Of a stretch of DNA of 64,000 nucleotides, positions 35,940 through 45,870 are shown piece by piece (position 1 is the stretch's first letter; the number at the start of each line of letters is the position of its first letter). Under the pieces are notes generated by a model. The model saw nothing but the letters and a program-made list of their open reading frames with translations, did no database searches and was not told where the DNA came from. Origin of the DNA: Ephemerocybe angulata (taxonomy: Eukaryota > Basidiomycota > Agaricomycetes > Agaricales > Psathyrellaceae); NCBI GenBank assembly GCA_013368325.1, contig JAACJK010000001.1:310001-374000 (forward strand). Reading direction: 5' to 3'. The translations under genes and the position numbers were made by a program.

Positions 35940-37690
35940 CAATGACATTGGTTAGTCCTTCTCGGCATCTCCTCTTCTTCTCGAAAGCTAACACCACTTT
36001 GCGCCAGTAGGCACCACTTTGGGCAAGGTTGAATGGGGGATGGATGGAAGCCCGTTTAGTGTGTGTGATTTGTGTTAGGATGGAGGTCTGGTGGTTGGAT
36101 GACTCGTCTTAATTGAGGCTTGGTGCACGATCAGTCCGCGTTCATGAGCTAAATCCTCTTTATTGCCGCAGCCTTAGATATTTTTCTTTAATTTTCTTGG
36201 ATTTCGTTTCACGCTTCGATTCTTTGGTTATCCTGCCTTCATGACCACTATGGAACCTATTCCCGGGGATCCTCCCTGGACACCCCTGGACACCCCTGGA
36301 CAGTCCCTGGATCTGCCGGGTGTGCTACCCGGCACCTGGAATGTCCAGGTGTGCATTTTCCAGGTGAGAAATCCGAGGAACTCACCGTCCAGGTGTGTCC
36401 AGGTGTGTCCAGGTGTGTCCAGGAGCAGACCCCTGGGCGACCCCTGGCTTTCCCGACGCGATTTTGCGCGTCGTTAGCCGCCAACTTCAAGCAGTTCGAT
36501 CGGATGGCGGAGTTCAATCCGATTTGGGCGATGATAAATATTGGACACCGTCAGTGACTTCTCGATTGCGACGTTCCTTCCCTCCCACTGCTACCTCCTC
36601 AACGTATGTTCTCTCAGCACCACTTTATCCCTTGGTGGTTAAAGGCGAGTTGTGTTTCCATGCTTACGTCGCTCTAATTTACATGCCTTTCTCATCCTTT
36701 CGACCCCAATTTGACTATGCCGCCGTCATTCCGTCTAGTCGCTGTATCACGGCCACAACCCGCCCATTCCCAAAACCCCGCCAGTGATTTCCTCCACCCG
36801 CCCAACACCCGCCTTGGGGCGAATCCACCCTTTTTGCGCTTCCAATCTCTTTATCGGATCCCTCAACCTGCTGTTGCCCATTTGATGTTGTCGTCTCGTT
36901 GGAAGTGGGGTGTCGCAGTATCGCTGAATGTTGTGAGTAGCATATATGTTTTAATTTCGCTGCTCTCTTTGCTGACTACTCGTGGCTTTTCGCACTTGTT
37001 GGCGCCGGGCGGGGCCTCCACCCAACGCGTCACCTCGCCTCTGAATGTCCCGCCGGTGTTCAGGCTTCCTGGGCGTGCTCTCGCCGGTTGGTTGGAGATT
37101 GTTGGACTTGAGCACATTACACCATTTCAATAGATCCATTGTGTAATCCTGTGTATTTAATTATCGCACCTCGCTCGGCATATATCATTTATTTTCCCTG
37201 TCTACGACGCCTAAAGTACCTGTGAATTCCAGGGATGTGCCTGGATATGACGCCTAAAGCACCTGTCAATTCCAGGGATGTGTTTCTATATCCCTGGAAA
37301 CGACAAGAATTTCCCCGTTCAAACCCAGGTACAGAAATCCCGTCAAACACAAGTAAACTCCCTGGAAAGCCCGGTGATGCGCCCACCGAAGGTGTCCAGG
37401 GAAATCGGAAAAAATTCCAGGTGCTTTCGCTGGACAGATCCCTGGACAAGGCACACCTGGCAAATCCAGGTGTCACCTGTGAATCCCAGGGATAATCCCC
37501 GGGGAACACAGGTAAAAAACCTGTCCTTGCCAGGGATTTTTCCAGGGGTTTTCCCTGGACAAAAAGTTTATAGTGCTTATGAGCTCTCATGTTCTGCCGT
37601 TTTCTTAGGAGTGGCTTTTCGCCCTCTCCGCTGCACATACCTGCCTTTTGATCGTGTTCTCGTTTGCTCGTTGCTGTCATAATTGCTGCC
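35940..37690. repeat. Dispersed repeat with a 1.3-kb CCAGG-rich insert
   Basis: Blocks at about 35957-35995, 36040-36245 and 37575-37680 match blocks at 63046-63090, 62590-62790 and 62945-63045 respectively. Between the second and third block the left copy holds about 1.3 kb absent from the right copy. The ends of this extra DNA (36265-36450 and 37200-37560) are packed with short words such as TCCCTGG, CCAGGTGT and CCAGGGAT in both orientations, as in the subterminal regions of non-autonomous DNA transposons. No coding content or clean terminal inverted repeat was found. Confidence 0.55.
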
Positions 37691-37960
37691 TTGATACCCA
37701 CTGCTGATACTATATCAGGGGAATGACATTCCCTTGTTATCGAACTGTACTTCCTAGTCTGGTTGCTATTGAGCTTGGCCCGTACGGACGGACGATACGT
37801 ATACTAGCATCACTTCCGCTTGTGCGAAGACATACAGGAATTTACCTATTCATATCAGGTTAGTTTAATTGCCAAATTTCCCATATGTAAGCGAGTCTAA
37901 GGGTGTCAACTTACCACAATCTGAACATACCACCTTCGGCCGCACACAGGGCAAGGGAAT

Positions 37961-38277
37961 TTATTTCCCCATGGAAGGGCTCCGCGCTTCAAGGCGGTTT
38001 GAAATTTCCTCGATGAGGTCGCGAGTCGAGATGTCGGTAAGAGCATCAGCGACTTCGAATGCGCGCTTATGCGCGTGGTTGGTGCTGCGAAGGCCCAACT
38101 CGTCGACGAGGTCCCGAGGATGGTGTCCCTGTGCATTATAGAGGAGGTTTTAGGTGATCACTGGGTAGTACTGGCTAGCTGTCTAGGCGGGTGATGGTCA
38201 CTCACACCTGCGTGACCTTGTACATAGGATGCCAAGGCGGCGATAATGGGCAGGGTTTTGACGAGGGTGAGACGCAT
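37961..38277 (-). CDS. Small secreted protein (79 aa)
   Basis: Two exons (38277-38206 and 38128-37961) are joined by a GTGAGT...ACAG intron of 77 nt. The N-terminus MRLTLVKTLPIIAALASYVQG is a clear signal peptide. The mature part is short, charged and Cys-free, with GGHHPRDLVDELGLRS and DISTRDLIEEISNRLEARS. No family is recognised; such proteins are often called effector-like or matrix proteins in mushrooms, but nothing here shows a role. The copia insertion begins 27 bp upstream of the ATG (target duplication at 38304-38308), so the native promoter is now about 7 kb away, beyond 45244. Confidence 0.7.
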
Positions 38278-38308
38278 AACGGTTTATAGGGAGAAGTTTA
38301 GCGGTGCT

Positions 38309-38757
38309 TGTAGAACAGCATGGAAATAGCGTAGGGCAGCTATGCTGGCACATTGGTCGTACCTTGTGTGTCGAGCTTGATGCTTAGGAAAGTAGCTAGT
38401 GACTTGGCTTGTATGCAAGTGCTTCGTTCTTTCTACCTACGATACAGTAGTGCTTATATACATAAACCGTGTGTGACTATGTGTGACTATACTATATAAG
38501 TATGTAACACACAGTAGTGTCCAGAATGCGTGCAGAAGACGGACACTGGAGTGCATAGGGGTCAGGCTGCCAGATGCAGCCGTGCATCAATAATAATTTG
38601 ATGTGCGCACAGACCATGCACGGAATTTCCTTTTTGGGCACCAGGCTTGAGGACTTTTCCAAAGTCCTCAACCTCGGCGCCGGATTAGGCAACTAAGGCG
38701 CATGTGACTTTTTGATGGTCACATGTGTGCGCGCGCCAAAGCGCACTCAGTTCAACA
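38309..38757 (-). repeat. 3' LTR of the copia element
   Basis: 449 bp, same length as 44791-45239 and no difference noticed. Contains a TATATAAG-type promoter element in minus orientation (near 38455). Confidence 0.93.
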
Positions 38758-38766
38758 CTCCCCCTT
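38758..38766 (-). other. Polypurine tract of the copia element
   Basis: AAGGGGGAG on the minus strand lies directly before the 3' LTR, the expected site of plus-strand DNA priming. Confidence 0.75.
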
Positions 38767-38788
38767 GCGTATTATTTCATGGAAACAA

Positions 38789-41700
38789 TTAAGCATGAGG
38801 ATGGAAAATTAATCCCAACTCTTTGCGGAACTTTTCAAACTTCACTCGCCCTAGGGGCTTGGTGAATATGTCAGCGGGATTCTCAGATCCTTCAATATAG
38901 AAGAGACTGATTGACCGTTCTTCGACAAACTCGCGGATTTTGTGGTAGCGTACATCCATATGTTTAGTGCGCTTTTCCTGTGTAGGATTAGACGCATTGA
39001 ATATAGCTCCTTGATTATCCGCATAGATTGGAGACGGTTCCTGAAGAGGAAATCCCAGTTCCATGAGTATATTGCGAAGCCAAACAATTTGTTTGCCACA
39101 GTCAAACATGGCCATATATTCGGCTTCTGTTGACGAGGTAGCCACAGTTTTCTGGGTATAGGACTTCCAAGAAACTGGGCCGTTCGCAAGCATAGAGATA
39201 TTGCCCGTAATGGACTTCCGATGATTCGGGTCCTGAGCATAGTCCGAATCGGTGTAGGCAAGTAAGCCTTCTCCCCCTTTCCCATCATACACAAGTGAAT
39301 AGTTGCGTGTCGCACTCAAGTATTTCATGATGTAGAGAGCTCGATTAAGATGCTCTTCTGATGGGTTTGCCGAGAATGCAGCCAGTTTGGTAACTGCATA
39401 GGCAATATCGGGACGTGTTCCGAGCATTAGATAAAGCAAGGAACCAATAACCGATTGGAATTGATGACGTCGTTCAGGGTTTACTTCACCCGCATAGTCT
39501 GCAGGGTAATATCCTTCAACCATGGGAGTCTTGGCTGGTTTGGCATTTAACATACCGAAACGCTCAAGGACCTTCTCAAGATAAGTTGTCTGATCAATAC
39601 TGATCTTCTGACCAACTGTCTTGATTCTCATGCCCAAGAACTCGGTAGGTGTACCAAGATCTCGGCATTCCCATTTGATCATGAACTCGGCCTTTTTCTC
39701 ATCAGCAAAGGACTTATTATCACCAAAAAAGATGATATCGTCAACATAGGCAACCATGATGACAATGCCTTTCTGAGAGCGGCAAATGAATATGCCAGTG
39801 TCAGCACTGAGTCTTTGAAAGCCCAATTCAGCTGCTGACTTAGCAAGCTCTAGCCACCAGGCTCGAGCGGCTTGCTTTAGTCCGTAGATAGCACGCTTGA
39901 GGCGGAATACTTTCCCCTCATGGCCTTTGACTTGGAAGCCCTCGGGTTGATCCATATAGATCTCTTCTTCGAGTTGCCCATAGAGAAAAGCGGTTTTGAC
40001 ATCAACTGCTGTCATGTACCAGCCTTCTAATGCAGCAATTGCGAGGATAAATCGCACACTCTCATATCTCACAACTGGAGAGAATAGAGCCTCAAAGTCG
40101 ATTCCCTCAATTTGAGAGAAACCCTTAGCAACAAGTCTGGCGCGTTTGCGTCCATCAGACTTCACATCAAATACCCAACGGCATTTGACTGCTCTTCTTC
40201 CTTTCGGAAGGAACACTAACTCATAGACTTGCCTCTTTTGGAGTGCATCTAACTCCTCAAGACAGGCGAGTCTCCATTCCTCTTGTTGAGCGACGGGAAG
40301 TTTCCTAATGTCTTTCCACGTCCATTCTCTCAGAGATTTGGTTGGAAGGTCATTCACTGGTTTCACTGCCTGGGCAAGCAGAAAGCGAATGAACTCAACT
40401 CCCCCTTCACGGCACAGCTGTGCTTGCTCCTCAGTCGAGGGCGCTGCCTCAGGCTGCCGTTGTTGTTCTCGACCTTCTGAATTGTGAGTGCTACTTGGTT
40501 CAGGTGGTGTAGCAGAGCTGGGGCCGGGATTCCCCTTTTGCTTGCCCTTGCTGCGAGCAGGACGGGAGCGACCCTCCGTATCTCCAACAAGTCGTTTCCA
40601 CTGTGAACTCTCACTATCAGCCATCCGTACATTGTCAGAGGGGGAACCTTTATAGGAATTCCCAGGTTTGTGAACTATTGCCTTCTCACGCCCAGAACGC
40701 CGTGGACCTCTCGGTGCAGGCTGTTCTTCCTCTTGCGGTTCTGGTTCCGGTTGAGGATCCGGAGGCGGATGAGGCGGATCATTATCTGCGGCACCTCTCG
40801 GTGGCGATTGATCTCTTTGATTGTATGAGGGAGAAGCTGGTCTCCGATAATCATCATCATCGGGCCAGTCTTCCTTTGAGGTATGGGAGTCAGTATCTGG
40901 TGTCTCAGGTCTATCATCCTCTTTTGGTCGTTGTTGGCCAATAGGAGTAAAGCGGTGAGAGTTTTTCTCAACCACTCGTTTTGGAAATGACGTCTCATCA
41001 AACAGTGCCTTGGTTGCGGTGTATTTTGCATTGTTGTGCAATCGCATGAAGAGATACCCCTTAACACCTTTAGGGTAGCCAATAAAGCACATTAACTCCG
41101 ACTTCGGAGATAGTTTGTTGCTTCTGACGTCTGGATGGATCCAGACCCATGCAGCACAACCAAAAACACGAAGATGTGATATATCAGGGACCTCTCCGTT
41201 CAGCGCCTCCCAAGGAGTTCGCCATTTAAGGCGGCGAATTGGAGTGCGGTTATATACATGCACCGCATGGTCAACAGAGAACTCCCACCAGGATTCTGGA
41301 ATGGAGGCATGGTGGCGCATGGCCTCTGCCTTGTCCATCAATGTCCTGTTAAGCCTTTCTGCACGTCCATTCTGCTGGGGTGTACGTGGCGCAGAGGCCA
41401 ATACTTCGATACCAAGCCCCTTGAGGAGCATATCCAGCTTGATTGACTTGTATTCTCCTCCAAAGTCAGACATAATAGACTTGACTTTGGTGTTGTATTG
41501 TGTTTTAACCATAGCAAAGAATTGCTTGAAGGCATCTAGCGCTTCATCTTTGGTCTTTAGACACTTGATCCAACAAAAAGAAGAATAGTCGTCCAGAAAT
41601 GTGATAATATATCTGTACTTGTGGTACGACTGTTTGGAGAAAGACTTTAGATCTGAATGAATCTTCTCGAAAGCAGCTTTAGCACGCGTGTTTGATGAAG

Positions 41701-44041
41701 GAAAGGATGCATTGGGCATCTTTCCCTGAACACATCCTCTACAGAGCGGAGGATTTTCGGGAATATTCATATCAGATGGGAAGTTCTTTGTGCTTTTTCG
41801 AGCATTCCTGAGAACATCTTTGGATGGATGTCCAAAGCGTTGATGCCATATGTCATAGTCAGCGACATAGATGACAGTGTGAGAATTGAGGATTTTGTCC
41901 TCTTGTGCTATAGAAGCATTGACCCAGTAAATGGTCTGGCCTTTGGAGTGGGGGTGAGCGACTAGACTCAACTCCTTTTTCTTCCACAGAGTGATGCTTC
42001 GATCATCACCTCTGAGGAGAAACCCATTTTGGAGGAATTCTCCGAGAGAAAGCAATCTGAGAGAGATCTCAGGGATATAATAGACAGGATAGATCTGTGC
42101 GGTGCGCTTCTTATTTCCTATTTGGAATGTAAAGAAGACTGTACCACAGCCTCGAATCTGGATGTTCGAACTAGCTGTCTGAACTTGGAGGTCTCCCTCT
42201 AAGTCAGAATAGTCTGCAAAGTCACTGCGACTATTGGTAAAGTGTACACTCGCACCAGAGTCTAGAATCCAGTCTTGATGGCTCATATTCTCTTGACATT
42301 TCTTACATGCAGAGCGATGTGCAACATACTTTGATTCAGCGACAATACAGGCGAAAAGTATATCTACACTACAAGTCCCGATTGATGATGGCAATTTAGA
42401 TCGCATATCTGGGAGACTTGTAAGCGTCTGTGTGTGAGAATGTAGAGATGCCACTGACCTTCCCATAGTAGATTCAGAGCAGTCATTTGGCGCCATAGAG
42501 TAAGATCCATCATTCCAGACTTGCTGATTTCCAGAGTCTTGGCAGTCCGGATCGTCTTCTCCTTCGGCATCATCATCAAAGAGATAACCATACTCATCAT
42601 CAGAGTATACTGCAGGTAAACCATCTGCATGATTCAGAGAGTTAGTTACTCGATCCAAATCAGCTTCACTGGCTGTTTCCCACTTACTGTTGTGGGTTTG
42701 TCTTTCGAGCGAAAGAGATCGAGATCTCTTGCGAGTTGACGTGCCAGGACTGATAGGAGCCACAGAGTCCTCATGATCAGAAGGTGAGTCTATCTCCATT
42801 GGAATAGACTCAAGGCGCTTCATGATCTGTATGGTCTTGGGAACTTCAAGACGTTCCGCTAACATCCTGGCCTTGTTAACAGAGGGCCAGACTGATGGCG
42901 TACTAGGCAGAGGGTTCACTGGAAGACTCTCAGGCACACTCCTGACATTGACTCCAGCACCATCAATCATCATGACGGAGGCTGTTGTACGTTGAGGAGG
43001 GCGAGGACGAGGATCTGTGGTCTGCAGGCGAGGGTTGATGGTGGGAATTTCTTGACGAGGAATATTGATGGTACCAAATTGGATGGGAGGAAGAGACGGT
43101 TGCGATCCCGTGGGTTCAGCGTAACCGGTGGCGATAGTGGGGTAGGCAAAGGTTTGGTCAGAGATGATGTGACCACCAATTTGAGCAACATGAGCACCAC
43201 CATGTGCTTTTCCACCCCTGCCGCGCCCCTTGCGAGGCTTGAACTTCTTCTGCTGCGGCTGCTGCGACACTTGTGGTGTGCGCTGCTGCGGAGAAGTGGG
43301 TGGCTGTTGCTTTTGCTGGTTAAACGAGGGTGTAGGACCCTTATGTTTGACAGCTGATATACGCTGAGCCAGCTTGGCGGGTCGGGATTGTCTTTCCCAT
43401 TCGGACGTTAAGGCTCCTTTCACATCCTGCACAGTGATTTTCACAGGTGAACCATCTTCTCCCTTACGGGATGCTCCAAGAGAGACAAGTGAAATAACAC
43501 TGTCATACTTTTTCGGAGCAGCATGGATGAGAAACATAGCCAAGATCTCCTCTGGAAGTTCCAGATCCGCTTTGGTAAGCTTATTGACAAGCATCTCAAA
43601 GCGGGCGAGCTCTTTGCTCGGGTGATCGTTTCCGGGGATGGAGAATTTCACCAGTTCAGAGAACCAGGAAAACTTCAAAGCCATTGAAGGCACTCCATAG
43701 ACATTCTTCAATTCATCCCAGGTCTCTTTAGCAGAGTCCTTGACGTGAATGTGAAGATCTGCTCTGATGCGAAGGGCCATCGCACCTTGAGCAGCAGCAT
43801 CATCTTTTCCCCATTCCCTTAGTGCCTTAGCCAGGTCTCCCGCACTAACAGCGCTGGCTGCGCCGCTATCAGCGGAGGCACCACTGGCAGCAGTAGTGGT
43901 TGCAGAAGGTTTCAGGAAAGATCCATCAACAACCTGCCAAAAGCCGTTGAACTGAAGGAAGGACTTCATCAACGGACCCCACTGAATGTAGTTGGAGCCA
44001 TCGAAGATCGGGACAGCAGACATAAGAGCGGCGGTAGACAT
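38789..44041 (-). CDS. Copia Gag-Pol polyprotein (1750 aa)
   Basis: A single open frame with the copia domain order. A Gag-like part of the UBN2/retrotrans_gag type (residues about 1-280) is followed by a basic GRGRGGKAHGG stretch; I see no CCHC zinc knuckle. Then the aspartic protease DSGASVHFTNS (about 593), the pre-integrase HQRFGHPSKD (about 732), the integrase core with HSDLKSF, SDFGGEY and Glu in NGRAERLNR (about 795-890), reverse transcriptase with RARLVAKGFSQ (about 1300) and the catalytic YVDDIIFFGD (about 1432), and RNase H with TSSTEAEYMAM (about 1640). Integrase before reverse transcriptase defines copia rather than gypsy. All catalytic acids are present, so it is potentially active. 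Confidence 0.97.
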   Translation of the reverse strand: MSTAALMSAVPIFDGSNYIQWGPLMKSFLQFNGFWQVVDGSFLKPSATTTAASGASADSGAASAVSAGDLAKALREWGKDDAAAQGAMALRIRADLHIHVKDSAKETWDELKNVYGVPSMALKFSWFSELVKFSIPGNDHPSKELARFEMLVNKLTKADLELPEEILAMFLIHAAPKKYDSVISLVSLGASRKGEDGSPVKITVQDVKGALTSEWERQSRPAKLAQRISAVKHKGPTPSFNQQKQQPPTSPQQRTPQVSQQPQQKKFKPRKGRGRGGKAHGGAHVAQIGGHIISDQTFAYPTIATGYAEPTGSQPSLPPIQFGTINIPRQEIPTINPRLQTTDPRPRPPQRTTASVMMIDGAGVNVRSVPESLPVNPLPSTPSVWPSVNKARMLAERLEVPKTIQIMKRLESIPMEIDSPSDHEDSVAPISPGTSTRKRSRSLSLERQTHNSKWETASEADLDRVTNSLNHADGLPAVYSDDEYGYLFDDDAEGEDDPDCQDSGNQQVWNDGSYSMAPNDCSESTMGRSVASLHSHTQTLTSLPDMRSKLPSSIGTCSVDILFACIVAESKYVAHRSACKKCQENMSHQDWILDSGASVHFTNSRSDFADYSDLEGDLQVQTASSNIQIRGCGTVFFTFQIGNKKRTAQIYPVYYIPEISLRLLSLGEFLQNGFLLRGDDRSITLWKKKELSLVAHPHSKGQTIYWVNASIAQEDKILNSHTVIYVADYDIWHQRFGHPSKDVLRNARKSTKNFPSDMNIPENPPLCRGCVQGKMPNASFPSSNTRAKAAFEKIHSDLKSFSKQSYHKYRYIITFLDDYSSFCWIKCLKTKDEALDAFKQFFAMVKTQYNTKVKSIMSDFGGEYKSIKLDMLLKGLGIEVLASAPRTPQQNGRAERLNRTLMDKAEAMRHHASIPESWWEFSVDHAVHVYNRTPIRRLKWRTPWEALNGEVPDISHLRVFGCAAWVWIHPDVRSNKLSPKSELMCFIGYPKGVKGYLFMRLHNNAKYTATKALFDETSFPKRVVEKNSHRFTPIGQQRPKEDDRPETPDTDSHTSKEDWPDDDDYRRPASPSYNQRDQSPPRGAADNDPPHPPPDPQPEPEPQEEEQPAPRGPRRSGREKAIVHKPGNSYKGSPSDNVRMADSESSQWKRLVGDTEGRSRPARSKGKQKGNPGPSSATPPEPSSTHNSEGREQQRQPEAAPSTEEQAQLCREGGVEFIRFLLAQAVKPVNDLPTKSLREWTWKDIRKLPVAQQEEWRLACLEELDALQKRQVYELVFLPKGRRAVKCRWVFDVKSDGRKRARLVAKGFSQIEGIDFEALFSPVVRYESVRFILAIAALEGWYMTAVDVKTAFLYGQLEEEIYMDQPEGFQVKGHEGKVFRLKRAIYGLKQAARAWWLELAKSAAELGFQRLSADTGIFICRSQKGIVIMVAYVDDIIFFGDNKSFADEKKAEFMIKWECRDLGTPTEFLGMRIKTVGQKISIDQTTYLEKVLERFGMLNAKPAKTPMVEGYYPADYAGEVNPERRHQFQSVIGSLLYLMLGTRPDIAYAVTKLAAFSANPSEEHLNRALYIMKYLSATRNYSLVYDGKGGEGLLAYTDSDYAQDPNHRKSITGNISMLANGPVSWKSYTQKTVATSSTEAEYMAMFDCGKQIVWLRNILMELGFPLQEPSPIYADNQGAIFNASNPTQEKRTKHMDVRYHKIREFVEERSISLFYIEGSENPADIFTKPLGRVKFEKFRKELGLIFHPHA

Positions 44042-44097
44042 ATCTGAAAAGAAAATTTGTCAGTCATAATTGCTCGATCCAAAAGAGGAGAGTCAAA

Positions 44098-44787
44098 TCA
44101 TGAGCGCCTATGTGCGTCCCTTGCAATGCTTTGATCCGAGACCTCCATAAATGGAAAGGTCGCCATTTCTGGCAGCTCGGCAGTTTGGTATTCCAAGCTC
44201 GAGTTAGAACTTCTCTCAGCATTGGGTCCAGATGGGCCAATGCCGCTTCCTCTGAGATTTATTGGAAGCACCCTGGGAGGGGAGAGAGGTTCTAGAGCAG
44301 GCATTTCATCATCTGTAGTAACATGGACTACCCTAATAGGGTGTCTGATGTTTGCACGCCTATATGGAGGTGGTGCATCAGAATGACGATTAGATCTCCT
44401 TCCGTAGCGCTGGTTAAACGGTTCCGGAATAGGATTGTTGCCTCTCTGTACTCGATGAGGCTGGTCTGCCTGACGTCCAAGAAAGGTACGTCGGCCAGAG
44501 CGCTGGTTTGCACCTGCTGCATCTGTTGACCGCCTGATGGTTGGAGTAATGCGCCTACCTCTGCGATCCCTAGTGGGTTCTGCATGGCGCGGCTGTGGCC
44601 ACCAAGAGGTGAGCCACTCCCAAACTGTTGTTCTGAGTCTGTGATGAACCCGATAGGGTACGATAGACTTCAGCATTTCAAGGGCGACATATGCCAGCAG
44701 CGTCAGCATGAATATCACCACAAGCCAATGCAGCGACACAGAAGGGCGCGTTGGCTGGGGATAGACAGCGACAGAGCCGGGGCTCAT
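44098..44787 (-). CDS. Extra reading frame in the copia leader: membrane segment plus PPPY motif
   Basis: A 229-residue open frame fills nearly the whole region between the 5' LTR and the Gag-Pol start. It has one hydrophobic segment near the N-terminus (LHWLVVIFMLTLLAYVALEM), then a strongly basic region, a PPPY motif (SDAPPPYRRAN) and a Pro/Ser-rich acidic end. The ATG at 44787 overlaps the primer-binding site; the frame also extends into the LTR as far as 44835. Standard copia elements have no protein here. It could be a captured or coincidental frame. I do not recognise a family, and only its length and composition argue that it is coding. Confidence 0.45.
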   Translation of the reverse strand: MSPGSVAVYPQPTRPSVSLHWLVVIFMLTLLAYVALEMLKSIVPYRVHHRLRTTVWEWLTSWWPQPRHAEPTRDRRGRRITPTIRRSTDAAGANQRSGRRTFLGRQADQPHRVQRGNNPIPEPFNQRYGRRSNRHSDAPPPYRRANIRHPIRVVHVTTDDEMPALEPLSPPRVLPINLRGSGIGPSGPNAERSSNSSLEYQTAELPEMATFPFMEVSDQSIARDAHRRS

Positions 44788-44790
44788 AAC
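44780..44790 (-). other. Primer-binding site matching the initiator tRNA-Met anticodon region
   Basis: The minus strand reads GTTATGAGCCC right after the 5' LTR, complementary to GGGCTCATAAC, the anticodon loop region of yeast-type initiator tRNA-Met. This implies priming by an internal half-tRNA, known from Drosophila copia, rather than by the tRNA 3' end. Confidence 0.65.
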
Positions 44791-45239
44791 TGTAGAACAG
44801 CATGGAAATAGCGTAGGGCAGCTATGCTGGCACATTGGTCGTACCTTGTGTGTCGAGCTTGATGCTTAGGAAAGTAGCTAGTGACTTGGCTTGTATGCAA
44901 GTGCTTCGTTCTTTCTACCTACGATACAGTAGTGCTTATATACATAAACCGTGTGTGACTATGTGTGACTATACTATATAAGTATGTAACACACAGTAGT
45001 GTCCAGAATGCGTGCAGAAGACGGACACTGGAGTGCATAGGGGTCAGGCTGCCAGATGCAGCCGTGCATCAATAATAATTTGATGTGCGCACAGACCATG
45101 CACGGAATTTCCTTTTTGGGCACCAGGCTTGAGGACTTTTCCAAAGTCCTCAACCTCGGCGCCGGATTAGGCAACTAAGGCGCATGTGACTTTTTGATGG
45201 TCACATGTGTGCGCGCGCCAAAGCGCACTCAGTTCAACA
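44791..45239 (-). repeat. 5' LTR of the copia element
   Basis: 449 bp, partner of 38309-38757. Holds the TATATAAG promoter-like element near 44937-44944 on the minus strand. Confidence 0.93.
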
Positions 45240-45244
45240 GTGCT

Positions 45245-45870
45245 GAGAGTCTAAGGAAGGGAAGTCTTCTTAAAAACTGGGAAGGCTCGACTTGAAGGCG
45301 GATGTGGGTAGAGTACTGTAGCACGACCTTGCAAGCTACACAGTTTTTATCCTTTCCAGGCTGTTTCTAGGGACAACGGAAGGGGGCAAGACATTGATAT
45401 TGTACCCTCAGTTATCAAACTAGACACAGGAAATAATTAAGAGAGAAGCATGCTACTGTGTGTGAGCTTGCACCAGTGTGTGTGTCTACATGCGCTCACT
45501 CGGCCTCAGCGCTCAGCGCTCAGCCCAACCTTCAACTCCATCCGAATGGAAATTTCGATTGGAGCATCGAAGCTCTGGGTGCCATTTTGTATGTATATGT
45601 CTGCCCACCGAACGTCACGGTGCGTGGGCCCAACTCCGAAGCGAAGCGAGGCTTCCTCTTGTACTAGCAATGACTATATAATATTATGGATCCGAATGGA
45701 ATGAACGTTAGAACATGGCGATGGCCGCAAGGTAGCAAAATAAGATGCGGTTCTGGAGAGTCATGACAGACACGACGAGTCAATCTCTTCGAATAAAAGG
45801 CGTCAATAAGTAAAAGGCAGGGTCCATCCAAAGTCTTTTTCAACTCGTCCGACTTCTTTGTGAAACTGAA
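45245..45870. other. Intergenic; displaced promoter of the small secreted protein gene
   Basis: No gene seen. By the target duplication, the part next to 45244 was originally directly upstream of the gene at 37961-38277. Confidence 0.5.

Larger units (their letters stand above)
38304..45244 (-). mobile_element. Complete Ty1/copia LTR retrotransposon with 5-bp target duplication
   Basis: The element (38309-45239, 6931 bp) is bounded by two 449-bp LTRs starting TGTAGAAC and ending TTCAACA on the plus strand, and flanked by GTGCT at 38304-38308 and 45240-45244. It is transcribed on the minus strand, so the 5' LTR is on the right. The LTRs look identical wherever I compared them, and the large gag-pol frame is uninterrupted, both signs of recent insertion. 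A purine tract AAGGGGGAG abuts the 3' LTR and a primer-binding site abuts the 5' LTR. It also carries an additional leader reading frame. Confidence 0.95.

Noticed and set aside
38492..38692. A 66-codon frame found identically at 44974-45174
   Set aside because: It lies within the LTRs, so its duplication reflects the element, not a gene pair.
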